A stretch of DNA of 42,068 nucleotides from a virus. Below, piece after piece: positions 1 to 6,197 of this stretch. The stretch covers positions 1 through 42,068 of the IMG/VR virus record IMGVR_UViG_3300009285_003081, one strand, 5' to 3'. The notes under the pieces were generated by a model, which did no database searches, was not told the DNA's origin, and saw nothing but the letters and a program-made list of their open reading frames with translations. How positions within the stretch are numbered: the first letter of the stretch is position 1; every line of letters begins with the position of its first letter. The position numbers and the translations under genes are program-made.

Positions 1-441
1 GTCAGTAGTAGTCGTGGCAGTAGCAGCCGCCGCCGCCGCTGCTTCCTCCCTGTTCGAGCCGTCCAGCCATGCGGTGGCCCAGGCTACAAATCTGGCGTCA
101 CGATATACGGCCAGTGCGCACCCAATCGCGTAGCGGACCACATGCTCGACCGACACCGCCGGAAGTGGAATCTCGCGGATAAGGGTTAGCTCAGTAACCC
201 CACATTTCATCTGCCCATCCCTTAAGATATTCCCGCCGGACGCTTCAAACAGACGCGGATTAACGATATTCGCTCCCCCGGGATTGTGGAATACCGCCAA
301 GAGAGGATGTTCATACGCGTGCAGCCAGCCCGGCCCGCACAGGGATCCTTGGCCGGAAGTGGTATATTTCTTCCCGACTTCCCACTGAAACCCGCCGTAG
401 GTTTTCAGGTCTTGATCGGTCAGCTTATACACTGTCGTCAT
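1..441 (-). CDS. DUF7666-like Ala-rich phage protein, N-terminal part (runs off the window)
   Basis: The ATG at 441 overlaps the stop of the Erf gene (ATGA) and has AGGAG six bases upstream. The 147 residues seen open with YKLTDQDLKTYGGFQWEVGK, then GPGWLHAYEHPLLAVF and NPRLFEA, which I recognise as the DUF7666-type N-domain common in phages. The reading then enters a run of Ala and Thr and leaves the window at base 1 without a stop. Proteins of this family end in long Ala/Trp/Arg repeats followed by a conserved IDLI-IA tail. That tail is present at 41933-42068 on the same strand, so the two pieces are probably one gene cut by the contig ends. Function is unknown. Confidence 0.8.
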   Translation of the reverse strand, partial: MTTVYKLTDQDLKTYGGFQWEVGKKYTTSGQGSLCGPGWLHAYEHPLLAVFHNPGGANIVNPRLFEASGGNILRDGQMKCGVTELTLIREIPLPAVSVEHVVRYAIGCALAVYRDARFVAWATAWLDGSNREEAAAAAAATATTTTD

Positions 442-1163
442 TTGCTTCTCCTTTTGGCTTCGAGTCCTGTAATCGCTTTTTGCAAGTCCCGGACCGCAAT
501 CTCTGTGGTCTTGGCAACGTTCATCCACTTCAAAAACTCCGGCCAGTTCGCTTTCACTTCCTGGCCGAGCGCTTCAAGCTCGCGGGCTTGATCCGGCGTC
601 AGGAATACCAGCGCTTCGCCGTCCGTATCTTCGTCCCGGTCTGTAATATTGAGGTGCATTTTGCGCAGATTACGCTTCGCTAGCGTTACCGACGCTACGA
701 CGGACTGGGAGCCCGTCCGGTAATCGGAAAAGTCGATCGGCACTGGCAGTGATTTGATGTCGAAATGACCCTCACTGTGTGAGAGACGACAGATGACTTT
801 GATAGTCTTCGCATCAATGGCTTCCGTGTCGTCGGAAAAGGCGAAGCCATACTTCGCGCAGATTGGCCGGATGACCGCATCAATGTCTTCCAGTTTCGCG
901 TACTTACTCCGGAGCACCCCTTTCACGATAACCCGACCGTGTTTTTCGATCTGAGGAATTTCCGCTTGCGCCAGCGACAAAGCCGCGAAGAATACCTGTT
1001 TCCGCCGGTCGGCCTCGACGCGTTCCTGCATCGCGAGAAGCCGCTCCATCTTCTCCACGTCACAGCGCGGGTCTGCAACCGCGGCGGCGATGAGCTCCAA
1101 TAGACTCGATGGCGGCCTCGCTTCCTCGATCTTGTCGTCCTGCCTCACAACCAGGCCGCTCAT
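438..1163 (-). CDS. erf: Erf-family single-strand annealing protein
   Basis: This 241-residue protein matches the ERF recombinase pattern: a helical start, then FFAALSLAQAEIPQIEKHG (about 59-77), a lysine-rich strand, YAKLEDIDAVIRPICAKYGF (about 88-107) and a Ser/Thr-rich core. Erf proteins coat single-stranded DNA and anneal complementary strands, promoting phage genome circularisation and recombination. A YqaJ-type exonuclease lies at 39678-40499 on the same strand and would be in the same operon if the window ends join, giving a Red-like exonuclease/annealase pair. The start overlaps the stop of the upstream gene by four bases. The family call is strong; the pairing is inferred. Confidence 0.88.
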   Translation of the reverse strand: MSGLVVRQDDKIEEARPPSSLLELIAAAVADPRCDVEKMERLLAMQERVEADRRKQVFFAALSLAQAEIPQIEKHGRVIVKGVLRSKYAKLEDIDAVIRPICAKYGFAFSDDTEAIDAKTIKVICRLSHSEGHFDIKSLPVPIDFSDYRTGSQSVVASVTLAKRNLRKMHLNITDRDEDTDGEALVFLTPDQARELEALGQEVKANWPEFLKWMNVAKTTEIAVRDLQKAITGLEAKRRSK

Positions 1164-1363
1164 TTTGTGCCGCCCTGCATCATGTCGAGCACATCCTTAT
1201 ATGCCTTCACCTGCCCCTGGACATGCAGTGACGGCGCCGGCTGCACGTCTTCCGGTTCAGATTTGATCCGAATCACCGTCCGAATATAGGTTTCGAGATT
1301 CTCCCAGTCGCGAGCGAAGTTGCGCCGCGGCTTCCGTGTTCGTTTTGCTGTGGTCTCAGCCAT
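1160..1363 (-). CDS. hypothetical 67-residue basic protein
   Basis: A short protein with a very basic start (KRTRKPRR) and a helical body with no recognisable domain. The start has a perfect AGGAGG eight bases upstream, inside the end of the preceding gene, and the stop overlaps the Erf start by four bases. The basic N-terminus could bind nucleic acid, and its position suggests a helper in the recombination operon, but nothing in the sequence proves this. Confidence 0.75.
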   Translation of the reverse strand: MAETTAKRTRKPRRNFARDWENLETYIRTVIRIKSEPEDVQPAPSLHVQGQVKAYKDVLDMMQGGTK

Positions 1364-1970
1364 TTTTCGTGCCTCCTAAATCTGGCGGATTAGGGTAATG
1401 CGCCCGGACAATCCCAGCGCAGCGTTTCAGAGTTTTTATGCGAGCAGCAGCATCAGCAGCAGCATCAGCAGCAGCAGCAGCATAAGCAGCATCAGCAGCA
1501 GCATCAGCAGCAGCATAAGCAGCAGCATAAGCAGCAGCAGCAGCAGCATCAGCAGCAGCATAAGCAGCAGCAGCAGCAGCAGCAGCAGCATAAGCAGCAG
1601 TTCTGGCTGCCAGTGCTCCCTGCCGCGCCGCTCTCACATCTTCGATGGCCACTTCTCCGCGCGCCCACGCCTCAGTGACTTCGATCGCCTTTTTTACGCG
1701 TTCGTCGCTTGTGTGCGGCAGCGCCAATCTTGCGCATTCGCACGCTACCAGAACCAGCTTCTCGCGCTCGATGCCGGCCCTGCCAACCAGCCACAGCATC
1801 CAGTCGCCGCGCTCGCAAGCTGCCCATGCCTGCTCCGGCGTGGCGAAGCGGGAGGCCCACTCCACGGCTTCCGCGCACGCATTCATGCGCCGAAGCGCGT
1901 CGATGTATGCGGGCTTCGCCGAAGCCCGCGTTTGCGTCTCAGATTTCCGTTGCCGTCCTGTGCTCTTCAT
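1356..1970 (-). CDS. Imm-5-like protein with Ala-rich repeat tail
   Basis: A 204-residue protein. Residues about 20-115 (YIDALRRMNACAEAVEWASR, then CERGDWMLWLVGRAG, KLVLVACECARLAL, AIEVTEAWARGE) match the Imm-5-like domain often seen in phage and bacterial Ala-repeat proteins. Residues about 125-180 are almost pure Ala broken by Tyr or Asp, from a GCA-type trinucleotide tract. It ends with IVRAHYPNP, typical of the family. The name comes from a predicted immunity-protein family; its role in phages is unknown. It is the first gene of the leftward operon. The start shows no Shine-Dalgarno site and lies close to the predicted transcription start. Confidence 0.82.
   Translation of the reverse strand: MKSTGRQRKSETQTRASAKPAYIDALRRMNACAEAVEWASRFATPEQAWAACERGDWMLWLVGRAGIEREKLVLVACECARLALPHTSDERVKKAIEVTEAWARGEVAIEDVRAARQGALAARTAAYAAAAAAAAAYAAADAAAAAAYAAAYAAADAAADAAYAAAAADAAADAAARIKTLKRCAGIVRAHYPNPPDLGGTKNG
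1441..1600. repeat. GCA/ATC/ATA trinucleotide tract within the Ala-rich gene
   Basis: About 160 bases built almost wholly of AGC, ATC and ATA triplets in a loose pattern. On the minus strand they encode the Ala/Tyr/Asp run. Length changes by whole triplets would keep the frame. The tract also creates a Ser-rich open frame on the plus strand, which is an artefact. Confidence 0.9.
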
Positions 1971-1978
1971 GGTGCTTG

Positions 1979-2007
1979 GTTATACGCTAGAGTTTTACGT
2001 CATGCAA
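1979..2007 (-). promoter_or_regulatory. candidate leftward promoter for the recombination operon
   Basis: On the minus strand, TTGCAT (2007-2002) and TATAAC (1984-1979) are separated by exactly 17 bases, a good sigma-70 match. The predicted start of transcription falls near 1972, only one or two bases before the ATG at 1970. The mRNA would be leaderless or nearly so, which fits the lack of a Shine-Dalgarno site there. Confidence 0.55.
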
Positions 2008-2015
2008 GTAAAAAG

Positions 2016-2045
2016 TTGCTCGCGTAAAATATCTTGTGTTATGGT
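2016..2045 (+). promoter_or_regulatory. candidate rightward promoter, back-to-back with the leftward one
   Basis: TTGCTC (2016-2021), an 18-base spacer, and TATGGT (2040-2045). A start near 2052 would again be very close to the ATG at 2053. The arms TTTTACG (1993-1999) and CGTAAAA (2023-2029) form an inverted repeat spanning the space between the two promoters and could be an operator. The ribbon-helix-helix protein encoded next door is the obvious candidate regulator. This is inference from spacing and motifs. Confidence 0.4.
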
Positions 2046-2052
2046 GTGCGGC

Positions 2053-2223
2053 ATGAATACGAGACCACGAATACAAATCGAATATTTCGGTATCAAACTG
2101 GAGACGGACTTAAAGCGTGCGGTTGAAGCCTCCGCCAAGCGTCAGAGGATTTTCGCCAGCGAGTGGATTCGCCGCGCGCTGGTGTCCAAGTTAGCGAGAG
2201 AAAAGGCGCGAGGGAAAACATGA
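2053..2223 (+). CDS. ribbon-helix-helix (Arc/CopG-like) DNA-binding protein
   Basis: A 56-residue protein: a short strand (PRIQIEYFGIKL), then helix ETDLKRAVEASAKRQR, a turn, and helix FASEWIRRALVSKLAREK. This is the size and layout of a ribbon-helix-helix dimeric DNA-binding protein. It is the first gene of the rightward early operon and sits beside the divergent promoters, so control of one or both is likely. The stop overlaps the next start (ATGA). An in-frame ATG at 2041 is an alternative start; neither has a clear ribosome site. Confidence 0.7.
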   Translation: MNTRPRIQIEYFGIKLETDLKRAVEASAKRQRIFASEWIRRALVSKLAREKARGKT

Positions 2224-3053
2224 AAGATTACCACGTGCTGAATCTGGGCGCAGGCGTGCAAAGTACCACGCTGGCGCTTCTCTTCGCTTACGACGAGCTG
2301 CGGCCGGCTCCCAATGTGGCGATATTCGCAGATACCCAAGAAGAACCGACCTACGTATACCCACATGTCGAGTGGCTTCAAAAGAAGTGTCCTTTCCCGA
2401 TCTGGATACGAACGGCCGGCAAGCTGGGCGATAATCTAGTTCGTGGCGTTAACTCGACGGGCCAGCGGTTTGTATCCATCCCCGCGTTCACAGCGGGCGC
2501 GGGCGGTAAGCGCGGCCAGGTGCGCAGGCAGTGCACATCTGAATACAAACTGAAACCGATAAATCGCGCTGTTCGGCGGGAACTGCTTGGTTTGGCTTAT
2601 CGTCAACGCATCCCGAAAGACATGCGAGTCCATCACTATATCGGGATTTCCATCGACGAGGCGGGCCGGGCGAACAAGATACGAGACAGAATGAAGCGCT
2701 ACGAGATCGCGCATTTTCCTTTGATTGAACGCGAATGGACGCGGGGTGATTGCGGAATGTGGCTCATGGATCGAGTTCCGTATGACGTTCGTCGGTCTGC
2801 TTGTGTCTTCTGCCCGTACAAAGACGACTCTGAATGGTTCTATCTGAAGACAGAGGACCCTGAGGGCTGGGCGCGCGCACTAGAGATTGACGAAGCGCTT
2901 CGCCGGCCGGGCAACGTCATCAATCGCGGCATGGATTCGCCGATGTACATTCATTCGTCTTTGGTTCCCTTGAGAGATGTTGCGCTAAATCCAACAGCGA
3001 AATACGAACAGAACCGTTTCAAATACGAATGCGTTGGGATGTGTGGAGTGTGA
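2220..3053 (+). CDS. PP-loop ATPase, phosphoadenosine phosphosulfate reductase-like
   Basis: A 277-residue protein opening with VLNLGAGVQSTTLAL, the pyrophosphate-binding PP-loop of the adenine nucleotide alpha-hydrolase superfamily, followed by IFADTQEEP. Further on are RRQCTSEYKLKPI (about 118-130), a GISIDEAGR segment, CVFCPYK and a C-terminal C-x3-C. PAPS reductases, DndC and tRNA thiolases share this fold; the Cys pairs suggest a metal or Fe-S site. Phages often carry this subfamily and its substrate is not known. Sulfur or nucleotide chemistry, perhaps nucleic-acid modification, is inferred only. The start at 2220 has GAGGGA upstream; the longer frame from 2163 overlaps the previous gene and is rejected. 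Confidence 0.8.
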   Translation: MKDYHVLNLGAGVQSTTLALLFAYDELRPAPNVAIFADTQEEPTYVYPHVEWLQKKCPFPIWIRTAGKLGDNLVRGVNSTGQRFVSIPAFTAGAGGKRGQVRRQCTSEYKLKPINRAVRRELLGLAYRQRIPKDMRVHHYIGISIDEAGRANKIRDRMKRYEIAHFPLIEREWTRGDCGMWLMDRVPYDVRRSACVFCPYKDDSEWFYLKTEDPEGWARALEIDEALRRPGNVINRGMDSPMYIHSSLVPLRDVALNPTAKYEQNRFKYECVGMCGV

Positions 3054-3329
3054 GTCTCAAACTTCCCCCTTGAAACCCATCGCGGAACTGGCGCATCATC
3101 TCTCATAGCAAGCCCTTTTCTAGTCACCCAATGGGCTCGGTTTGGTTTCTCAGACCTTGATCCGAGCCGATCTCGGCATTAAACCGATAGCTCGTGATTT
3201 TAGTTAGACATAACACAACAGAAGAGGACCGGAAGGAATTCCTCGGAATGATTGAGCCGGGCGCTTCCCGGACAATCCCACAAAGGGCAGACGCCTAAAC
3301 GACGGATACGGGCGTCCCCGAAAAACCCA
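3054..3329. other. intergenic region with partial promoter repeat
   Basis: No gene is convincing here. The 15-base TTGAAACCCATCGCG at 3070-3084 recurs at 3330-3344, where it forms part of a better promoter. In the first copy the -10 position reads CATCAT with an 18-base spacer, so it would be weak. Small inverted repeats (for example GCCGA/TCGGC near 3168-3179) are present. Minus-strand open frames here look like chance. Confidence 0.5.
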
Positions 3330-3357
3330 TTGAAACCCATCGCGATTGGTGTATGAT
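3330..3357 (+). promoter_or_regulatory. candidate promoter driving a structured leader
   Basis: TTGAAA (3330-3335), a 16-base spacer, and TATGAT (3352-3357) give a good sigma-70 match. Transcription would begin near 3364, which is the first base of the long inverted repeat described next. The promoter overlaps the ATG ATG at 3353-3358, which argues against translation from that point. Confidence 0.55.
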
Positions 3358-3362
3358 GCCAC

Positions 3363-3436
3363 GTGTGCTGGGGCTGATCGTCGGAAGTCATGAGCCGCGA
3401 GAAGCCTTCCGCTGTCGGGCGCGAGCCCCAGCACAC
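3363..3436 (+). ncRNA. structured 5' leader: 13-bp stem with inner hairpin
   Basis: GTGTGCTGGGGCT (3363-3375) pairs perfectly with AGCCCCAGCACAC (3424-3436), enclosing 48 bases. Inside, CGGAAG (3382-3387) pairs with CTTCCG (3406-3411). It begins where the predicted promoter would start transcription, so it is probably the 5' end of the replication-gene mRNA or a small RNA. I do not recognise a known riboswitch. Attenuation, RNA stability or a protein-binding site are possible roles. Confidence 0.5.
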
Positions 3437-3466
3437 ACACAAGACAGCGAGAATCGAGACAGCGCT

Positions 3467-3718
3467 TTGTCCGATCTCACACTCACTTGCTCAGAATTGG
3501 ACGCGTTGTGTCAGGCTACGATCGCCGAACTACAGAGCGACATTGAAGCCTACGACGAACGCGCCGCACTGCAAATCGTGGATCACGGCCGCACCACGGA
3601 CGCCTTGGCGCTACAGGCTCTCACGCAACCCGATACCCCATGGGGCGCGCATAATGTTGCCAAGATGTGGCTCTTCCGATCGCCAACAGCCAGGATTTGG
3701 GGCAGGACTGGCGAATGA
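3467..3718 (+). CDS. hypothetical small protein ahead of the replication ATPase
   Basis: The frame ending with TGA at 3716-3718 overlaps the ATG of the ATPase gene, which supports it. From a TTG start at 3467 it gives 83 residues (LSDLTLTCSELDALCQATIA, then helical acidic sequence and APHGAH-like end GAHNVAKMWLFR). Upstream starts in frame (ATG 3353, GTG 3365) would place coding sequence through the hairpin and yield an Arg-rich, unlikely N-terminus. No domain is recognised. The start is uncertain. A competing frame, 3390-3734, reads as out-of-frame sequence. Confidence 0.45.
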   Translation: MSDLTLTCSELDALCQATIAELQSDIEAYDERAALQIVDHGRTTDALALQALTQPDTPWGAHNVAKMWLFRSPTARIWGRTGE

Positions 3719-4884
3719 GTGGCTGGACACTTGAGGTTCCGGCATATGGCTTAGTATTCGAGGCCGACCGCTTGCGCCGCGAGCGTCACGAACTGACGGG
3801 CGAATTAACGGTACGCTGTTCCTTGCCGGGAGCGCGGACCATCAACGGGATTATCTCCACAGCCGACTTCAACTTTTCCAGCCTTCGCGCGCGTCAAGAT
3901 CGTGCGAAACACCTTGCCGAGCGAGCGCGCACAAAGGCCGAAATTGACTGGTACGCCTACCTCGAAGAATTCTGCCAGGGCGTATTTTCGCGTGAGCGGG
4001 AAGGCTCGCCCAGTGTGGATCTGCGGACAATCGAAAAGCCATCACGCGAGGAACTACTGCTCGACGGCATGCCCGTACCCGCGCGGCATCCAACAATCAT
4101 GTTTGGCGACGGCGGCGCGGGTAAGAGCCTGCTGGCTCTCTGGTGGGCCGGGCGATTGGTTCAGCGCAATATGATGCGCGTCGGATTTTTCGATTGGGAA
4201 CTTTCTGGCGAAGATCACCGGGAGCGGTTAGAGCAATTATTTGGCGCCGATATGCCGCGGATTGAATACTGCCGATGTGAATTACCACTACACCAAGAGA
4301 CCGACCGGGTCGCGCGTGTGATCCGGGACGCGAAACTGGATTACGCCATCTTCGACAGCGTTGCGATTGCCTGCGATGGGCCGCCAGAATCCGCCGAGAT
4401 CGCTGCGAAGTACTTCCGGGCGCTGCGGCCGCTGACCGTCGGAAGTCTCCATATCGCGCACGTCAATAAATCTGAGACGGCCGACCGGAGACCTTTCGGG
4501 AGCGCGTTCTGGCACAACCTAGCCCGCTCAACCTGGTTTATTGAAGCCGAGGACCGCGATGGCGACGAGAAACAGCTTCGCGTGGCGTTGCATAACCGCA
4601 AGGCCAACCTTGGGGGGTTGTCGCGCTCCGTCTCTTACCTGATTCGCTTCGATGATGGCGTGTCGATATCGCGGGCCGACATTGCCGAGAGCGGGCAATT
4701 AGCGGAGCGATTGTCCGTCCGTCAGCGGATGGTTTTTGCGCTAAAGCGGGGCTCATTGACGGCGGATTCGCTTGCCGAAGAGACGGGTGCCGACATCGAA
4801 ACGATCAAGCGAACAGCGCGCCGAAACAAGCGTGATTTTGTACTACTAAACGGAGGGAAAATTGGCCTTCTGGAAGCCATCTAG
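3715..4884 (+). CDS. RepA/AAA_25-like replication ATPase with C-terminal winged helix
   Basis: A 389-residue protein. Residues 131-138 are GDGGAGKS (Walker A), about 209-214 DYAIFDS (Walker B), followed by LHIAHVNK (about 245-252) and a FGSAFWHNLARS stretch, as in RecA-fold hexameric ATPases of the RepA/AAA_25 group used as replicative helicases or loaders. The last 55 residues look like a winged helix (QRMVFALKRGSLTADSLAEE). The start at 3715 overlaps the previous stop and has AGGA upstream; the frame extending to 3667 is less likely. Directly downstream lies a dense repeat cluster, the expected place for an origin bound by such a protein. No primase or polymerase is seen, so host enzymes are probably recruited. 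Confidence 0.8.
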   Translation: MSGWTLEVPAYGLVFEADRLRRERHELTGELTVRCSLPGARTINGIISTADFNFSSLRARQDRAKHLAERARTKAEIDWYAYLEEFCQGVFSREREGSPSVDLRTIEKPSREELLLDGMPVPARHPTIMFGDGGAGKSLLALWWAGRLVQRNMMRVGFFDWELSGEDHRERLEQLFGADMPRIEYCRCELPLHQETDRVARVIRDAKLDYAIFDSVAIACDGPPESAEIAAKYFRALRPLTVGSLHIAHVNKSETADRRPFGSAFWHNLARSTWFIEAEDRDGDEKQLRVALHNRKANLGGLSRSVSYLIRFDDGVSISRADIAESGQLAERLSVRQRMVFALKRGSLTADSLAEETGADIETIKRTARRNKRDFVLLNGGKIGLLEAI

Positions 4885-4959
4885 GGCGGACACTTTGTCC
4901 GGCTGTAAGTCTTTTATCTACAGCATATTCCACTTTATGCCACAAAGTGTCCGCCCTAG
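4881..4959. repeat. 18-bp perfect inverted repeat after the ATPase gene
   Basis: CTAGGGCGGACACTTTGT (4881-4898) is the exact reverse complement of ACAAAGTGTCCGCCCTAG (4942-4959), with 43 bases between. The first arm includes the TAG stop of the ATPase gene. It may be a transcript-end hairpin, but each arm also contains the TGTCCG core of the surrounding cluster, so it is more likely part of an origin or operator. Confidence 0.85.
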
Positions 4960-5167
4960 TGTCCGGGGCGGACAGTCACATTCAAGAGTGTCCGCCAATA
5001 TTTTGACACTAGGACTAACCGATGAATTATGAGTATGATACAAGCCGGACAAAGTGTCCGCCGGACATCCGGACAGTGCAATTTAGCAGGATAGGGCGGA
5101 CACTTCCGTCCCCCCTCTTTAGAGGGGGACGGTGTCCGTCCATCTGTCCGGAGAGAGAAAAGTGTCC
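4885..5167. repeat. iteron-like cluster: 14 copies of TGTCCG/CGGACA, candidate origin
   Basis: In about 280 bases without a gene, the hexamer TGTCCG occurs 14 times on one strand or the other, at about 4887, 4896, 4948, 4960, 4969, 4989, 5046, 5055, 5062, 5070, 5097, 5133, 5145 and 5163. Chance expectation is well under one. The fuller form is AGTGTCCGCC. The region follows a RepA-like ATPase gene, the classic place for iterons. AT-rich stretches lie near 4910-4940 and 4997-5040. An operator array for a regulator is the alternative. Confidence 0.7.
5106..5132 (+). terminator. strong hairpin inside the iteron-like cluster
   Basis: CCGTCCCCC pairs with GGGGGACGG, and TCT with AGA inside, with one bulged C and a TTTA-sized loop. 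There is no T-run after it, so it is a weak terminator candidate at best. It may be a cruciform in the origin or protect the mRNA of the next gene. Confidence 0.4.
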
Positions 5168-5227
5168 GGGAGAAAGACCGGTAACTTTGCGGGCGAGAGT
5201 AAAGGCCCAAGAGCAGGGGTGGACGAC

Positions 5228-5686
5228 ATGAAGGAATCACAAATAATTCCACTAAAATTAAGCGAGGCAAACGCCCTGGTAAAGCAATGGCATCGGCATC
5301 ACAAACCAGTCATTGGGCATAAATTTGCGATTGGCTTAGTGTTAGCGATTGCGCCGACGCGCATTATCGGTGTGGCAATCGTCGGCCGGCCGGTGGCGAG
5401 GATGCTCGATGACGGACTGACGCTGGAGGTCAACCGCGTGGCGGTTCCCGATGGGCAGAAGAACGCCTGTAGCCAGCTATATGGGGCTTGCCGAAAGGCC
5501 GCATTCGCGCTTGGCTACAAGCGTCTCGTGACTTACACCCTACCATCGGAAAGCGGTGCGAGTCTTCGAGCTGCGGGCTATCGGCTAATCGGCGAGGCTG
5601 GCGGAGGTACATGGGATCGCCAATCCCGTCCGCGCGTCGACAATGCGCCCACGCAAAGTAAGCTGCGATGGGAGGTAGTTGCATGA
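5228..5686 (+). CDS. XF1762-family phage protein (GNAT-like)
   Basis: A 152-residue protein with the XF1762 signature: SEANALVKQWHRHHKPVIGH, then GVAIVGRPVARMLDDGLTLE, NRVAV, NACSQLYGA and LGYKRLVTYTLPSESGASLR. The family is found mostly in phages and resembles GNAT acyltransferases; its substrate is not known. The ATG at 5228 is preceded by AGGGG; extension to 5132 would run into the repeat cluster. The stop overlaps the ATG at 5683. It is the first gene after the candidate origin. Confidence 0.82.
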   Translation: MKESQIIPLKLSEANALVKQWHRHHKPVIGHKFAIGLVLAIAPTRIIGVAIVGRPVARMLDDGLTLEVNRVAVPDGQKNACSQLYGACRKAAFALGYKRLVTYTLPSESGASLRAAGYRLIGEAGGGTWDRQSRPRVDNAPTQSKLRWEVVA

Positions 5687-5888
5687 TCCACGCGCGCACC
5701 ATCTACCGTGGCCTGGGAGCGTTCCAGGACGCACGCACACGCAAGGAGAGGGCCAGACGAGCCGCTACACGCTCACGCAAGCGTTCCGCGCGGGCCAGCG
5801 GGCCAGAGCGGCCGGGAAGTCGTTCAACGCGTGCCACTACGCGGACCCGCGCAAAGTCGAGGCATGGCGGAAAGGATGGGAAGGGTGA
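5679..5888 (+). CDS. Rmf-like small protein, possibly frameshifted at its start
   Basis: The C-terminal half (TQAFRAGQRARAAGK, then ADPRKVEAWRKGWEG) resembles ribosome modulation factor-like phage proteins that end in an A-x3-G-x2-A plus W-x2-GW pattern. The stop overlaps the GTG of the DUF1064 gene (GTGA), supporting this frame. However, the best start (ATG 5683 with GGAGG seven bases upstream, ATGA overlap with XF1762) is in another frame, which continues as an Arg-rich tail to 5892. In this frame only a TTG at 5679 with poor spacing is available. A true frameshift, a sequencing error or use of the TTG are all possible. Confidence 0.55.
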   Translation: MHDPRAHHLPWPGSVPGRTHTQGEGQTSRYTLTQAFRAGQRARAAGKSFNACHYADPRKVEAWRKGWEG

Positions 5889-6193
5889 GTAAGTACAAGT
5901 CGGTGCGCACCAGCGTCGACAACATTTGTTTCGCCTCGAAAAAAGAGGCGGCCCGTTTCGTCGAGCTGAAGATGTTGCTACGCTCAGGCATCATCAGCGA
6001 CCTGAAGCTCCAGCAGCCGTTCGCCTTGAACGTGAATGGCGTTAAGGTGTGCAAGTACGTCGCGGACTTTGCGTATAAGGATCAGGCTGGACGCGACGTC
6101 GTGGAGGACACGAAAGGGGTGCGTACCGCAGTGTACAAACTCAAGTCAAAACTCATGATTGCCTGTCACGGCATTCGCATTGTGGAAACCTAG
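5885..6193 (+). CDS. DUF1064 protein, predicted nuclease-like
   Basis: A 102-residue protein with the DUF1064 layout: KYKSVRTSVDNICFASKKEA, ARFVELKMLLRSGIISDLKL, QQPFAL, YVADFAY and VVEDTKGVRTAVYKLKSKL. The D-F plus V-E-D-x-K arrangement is that of a PD-(D/E)XK nuclease fold, and such proteins are often suggested to act as phage resolvases. GTG at 5885 is chosen because it begins the conserved region, overlaps the previous stop and has AAGGA upstream. It ends the rightward early operon and faces the leftward cluster four bases away, with no terminator in between. Confidence 0.82.
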   Translation: MSKYKSVRTSVDNICFASKKEAARFVELKMLLRSGIISDLKLQQPFALNVNGVKVCKYVADFAYKDQAGRDVVEDTKGVRTAVYKLKSKLMIACHGIRIVET

Positions 6194-6197
6194 CCGA

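Noticed and set aside
1398-2027. Ser-rich 209-residue plus-strand open frame
   Set aside because: It is the reverse reading of the GCA triplet tract in the Imm-5-like gene. The SSSIS run is an artefact of the repeat.
3390-3734. 114-residue frame starting MSREKPS
   Set aside because: Its later part is rich in Arg, Pro and Cys and ends beyond the ATPase start. The competing frame is acidic and couples to the ATPase by ATGA.
4885-5167. CRISPR array
   Set aside because: The repeated unit is only 6-10 bases, occurs in both directions, and spacing is irregular. There are no cas genes.
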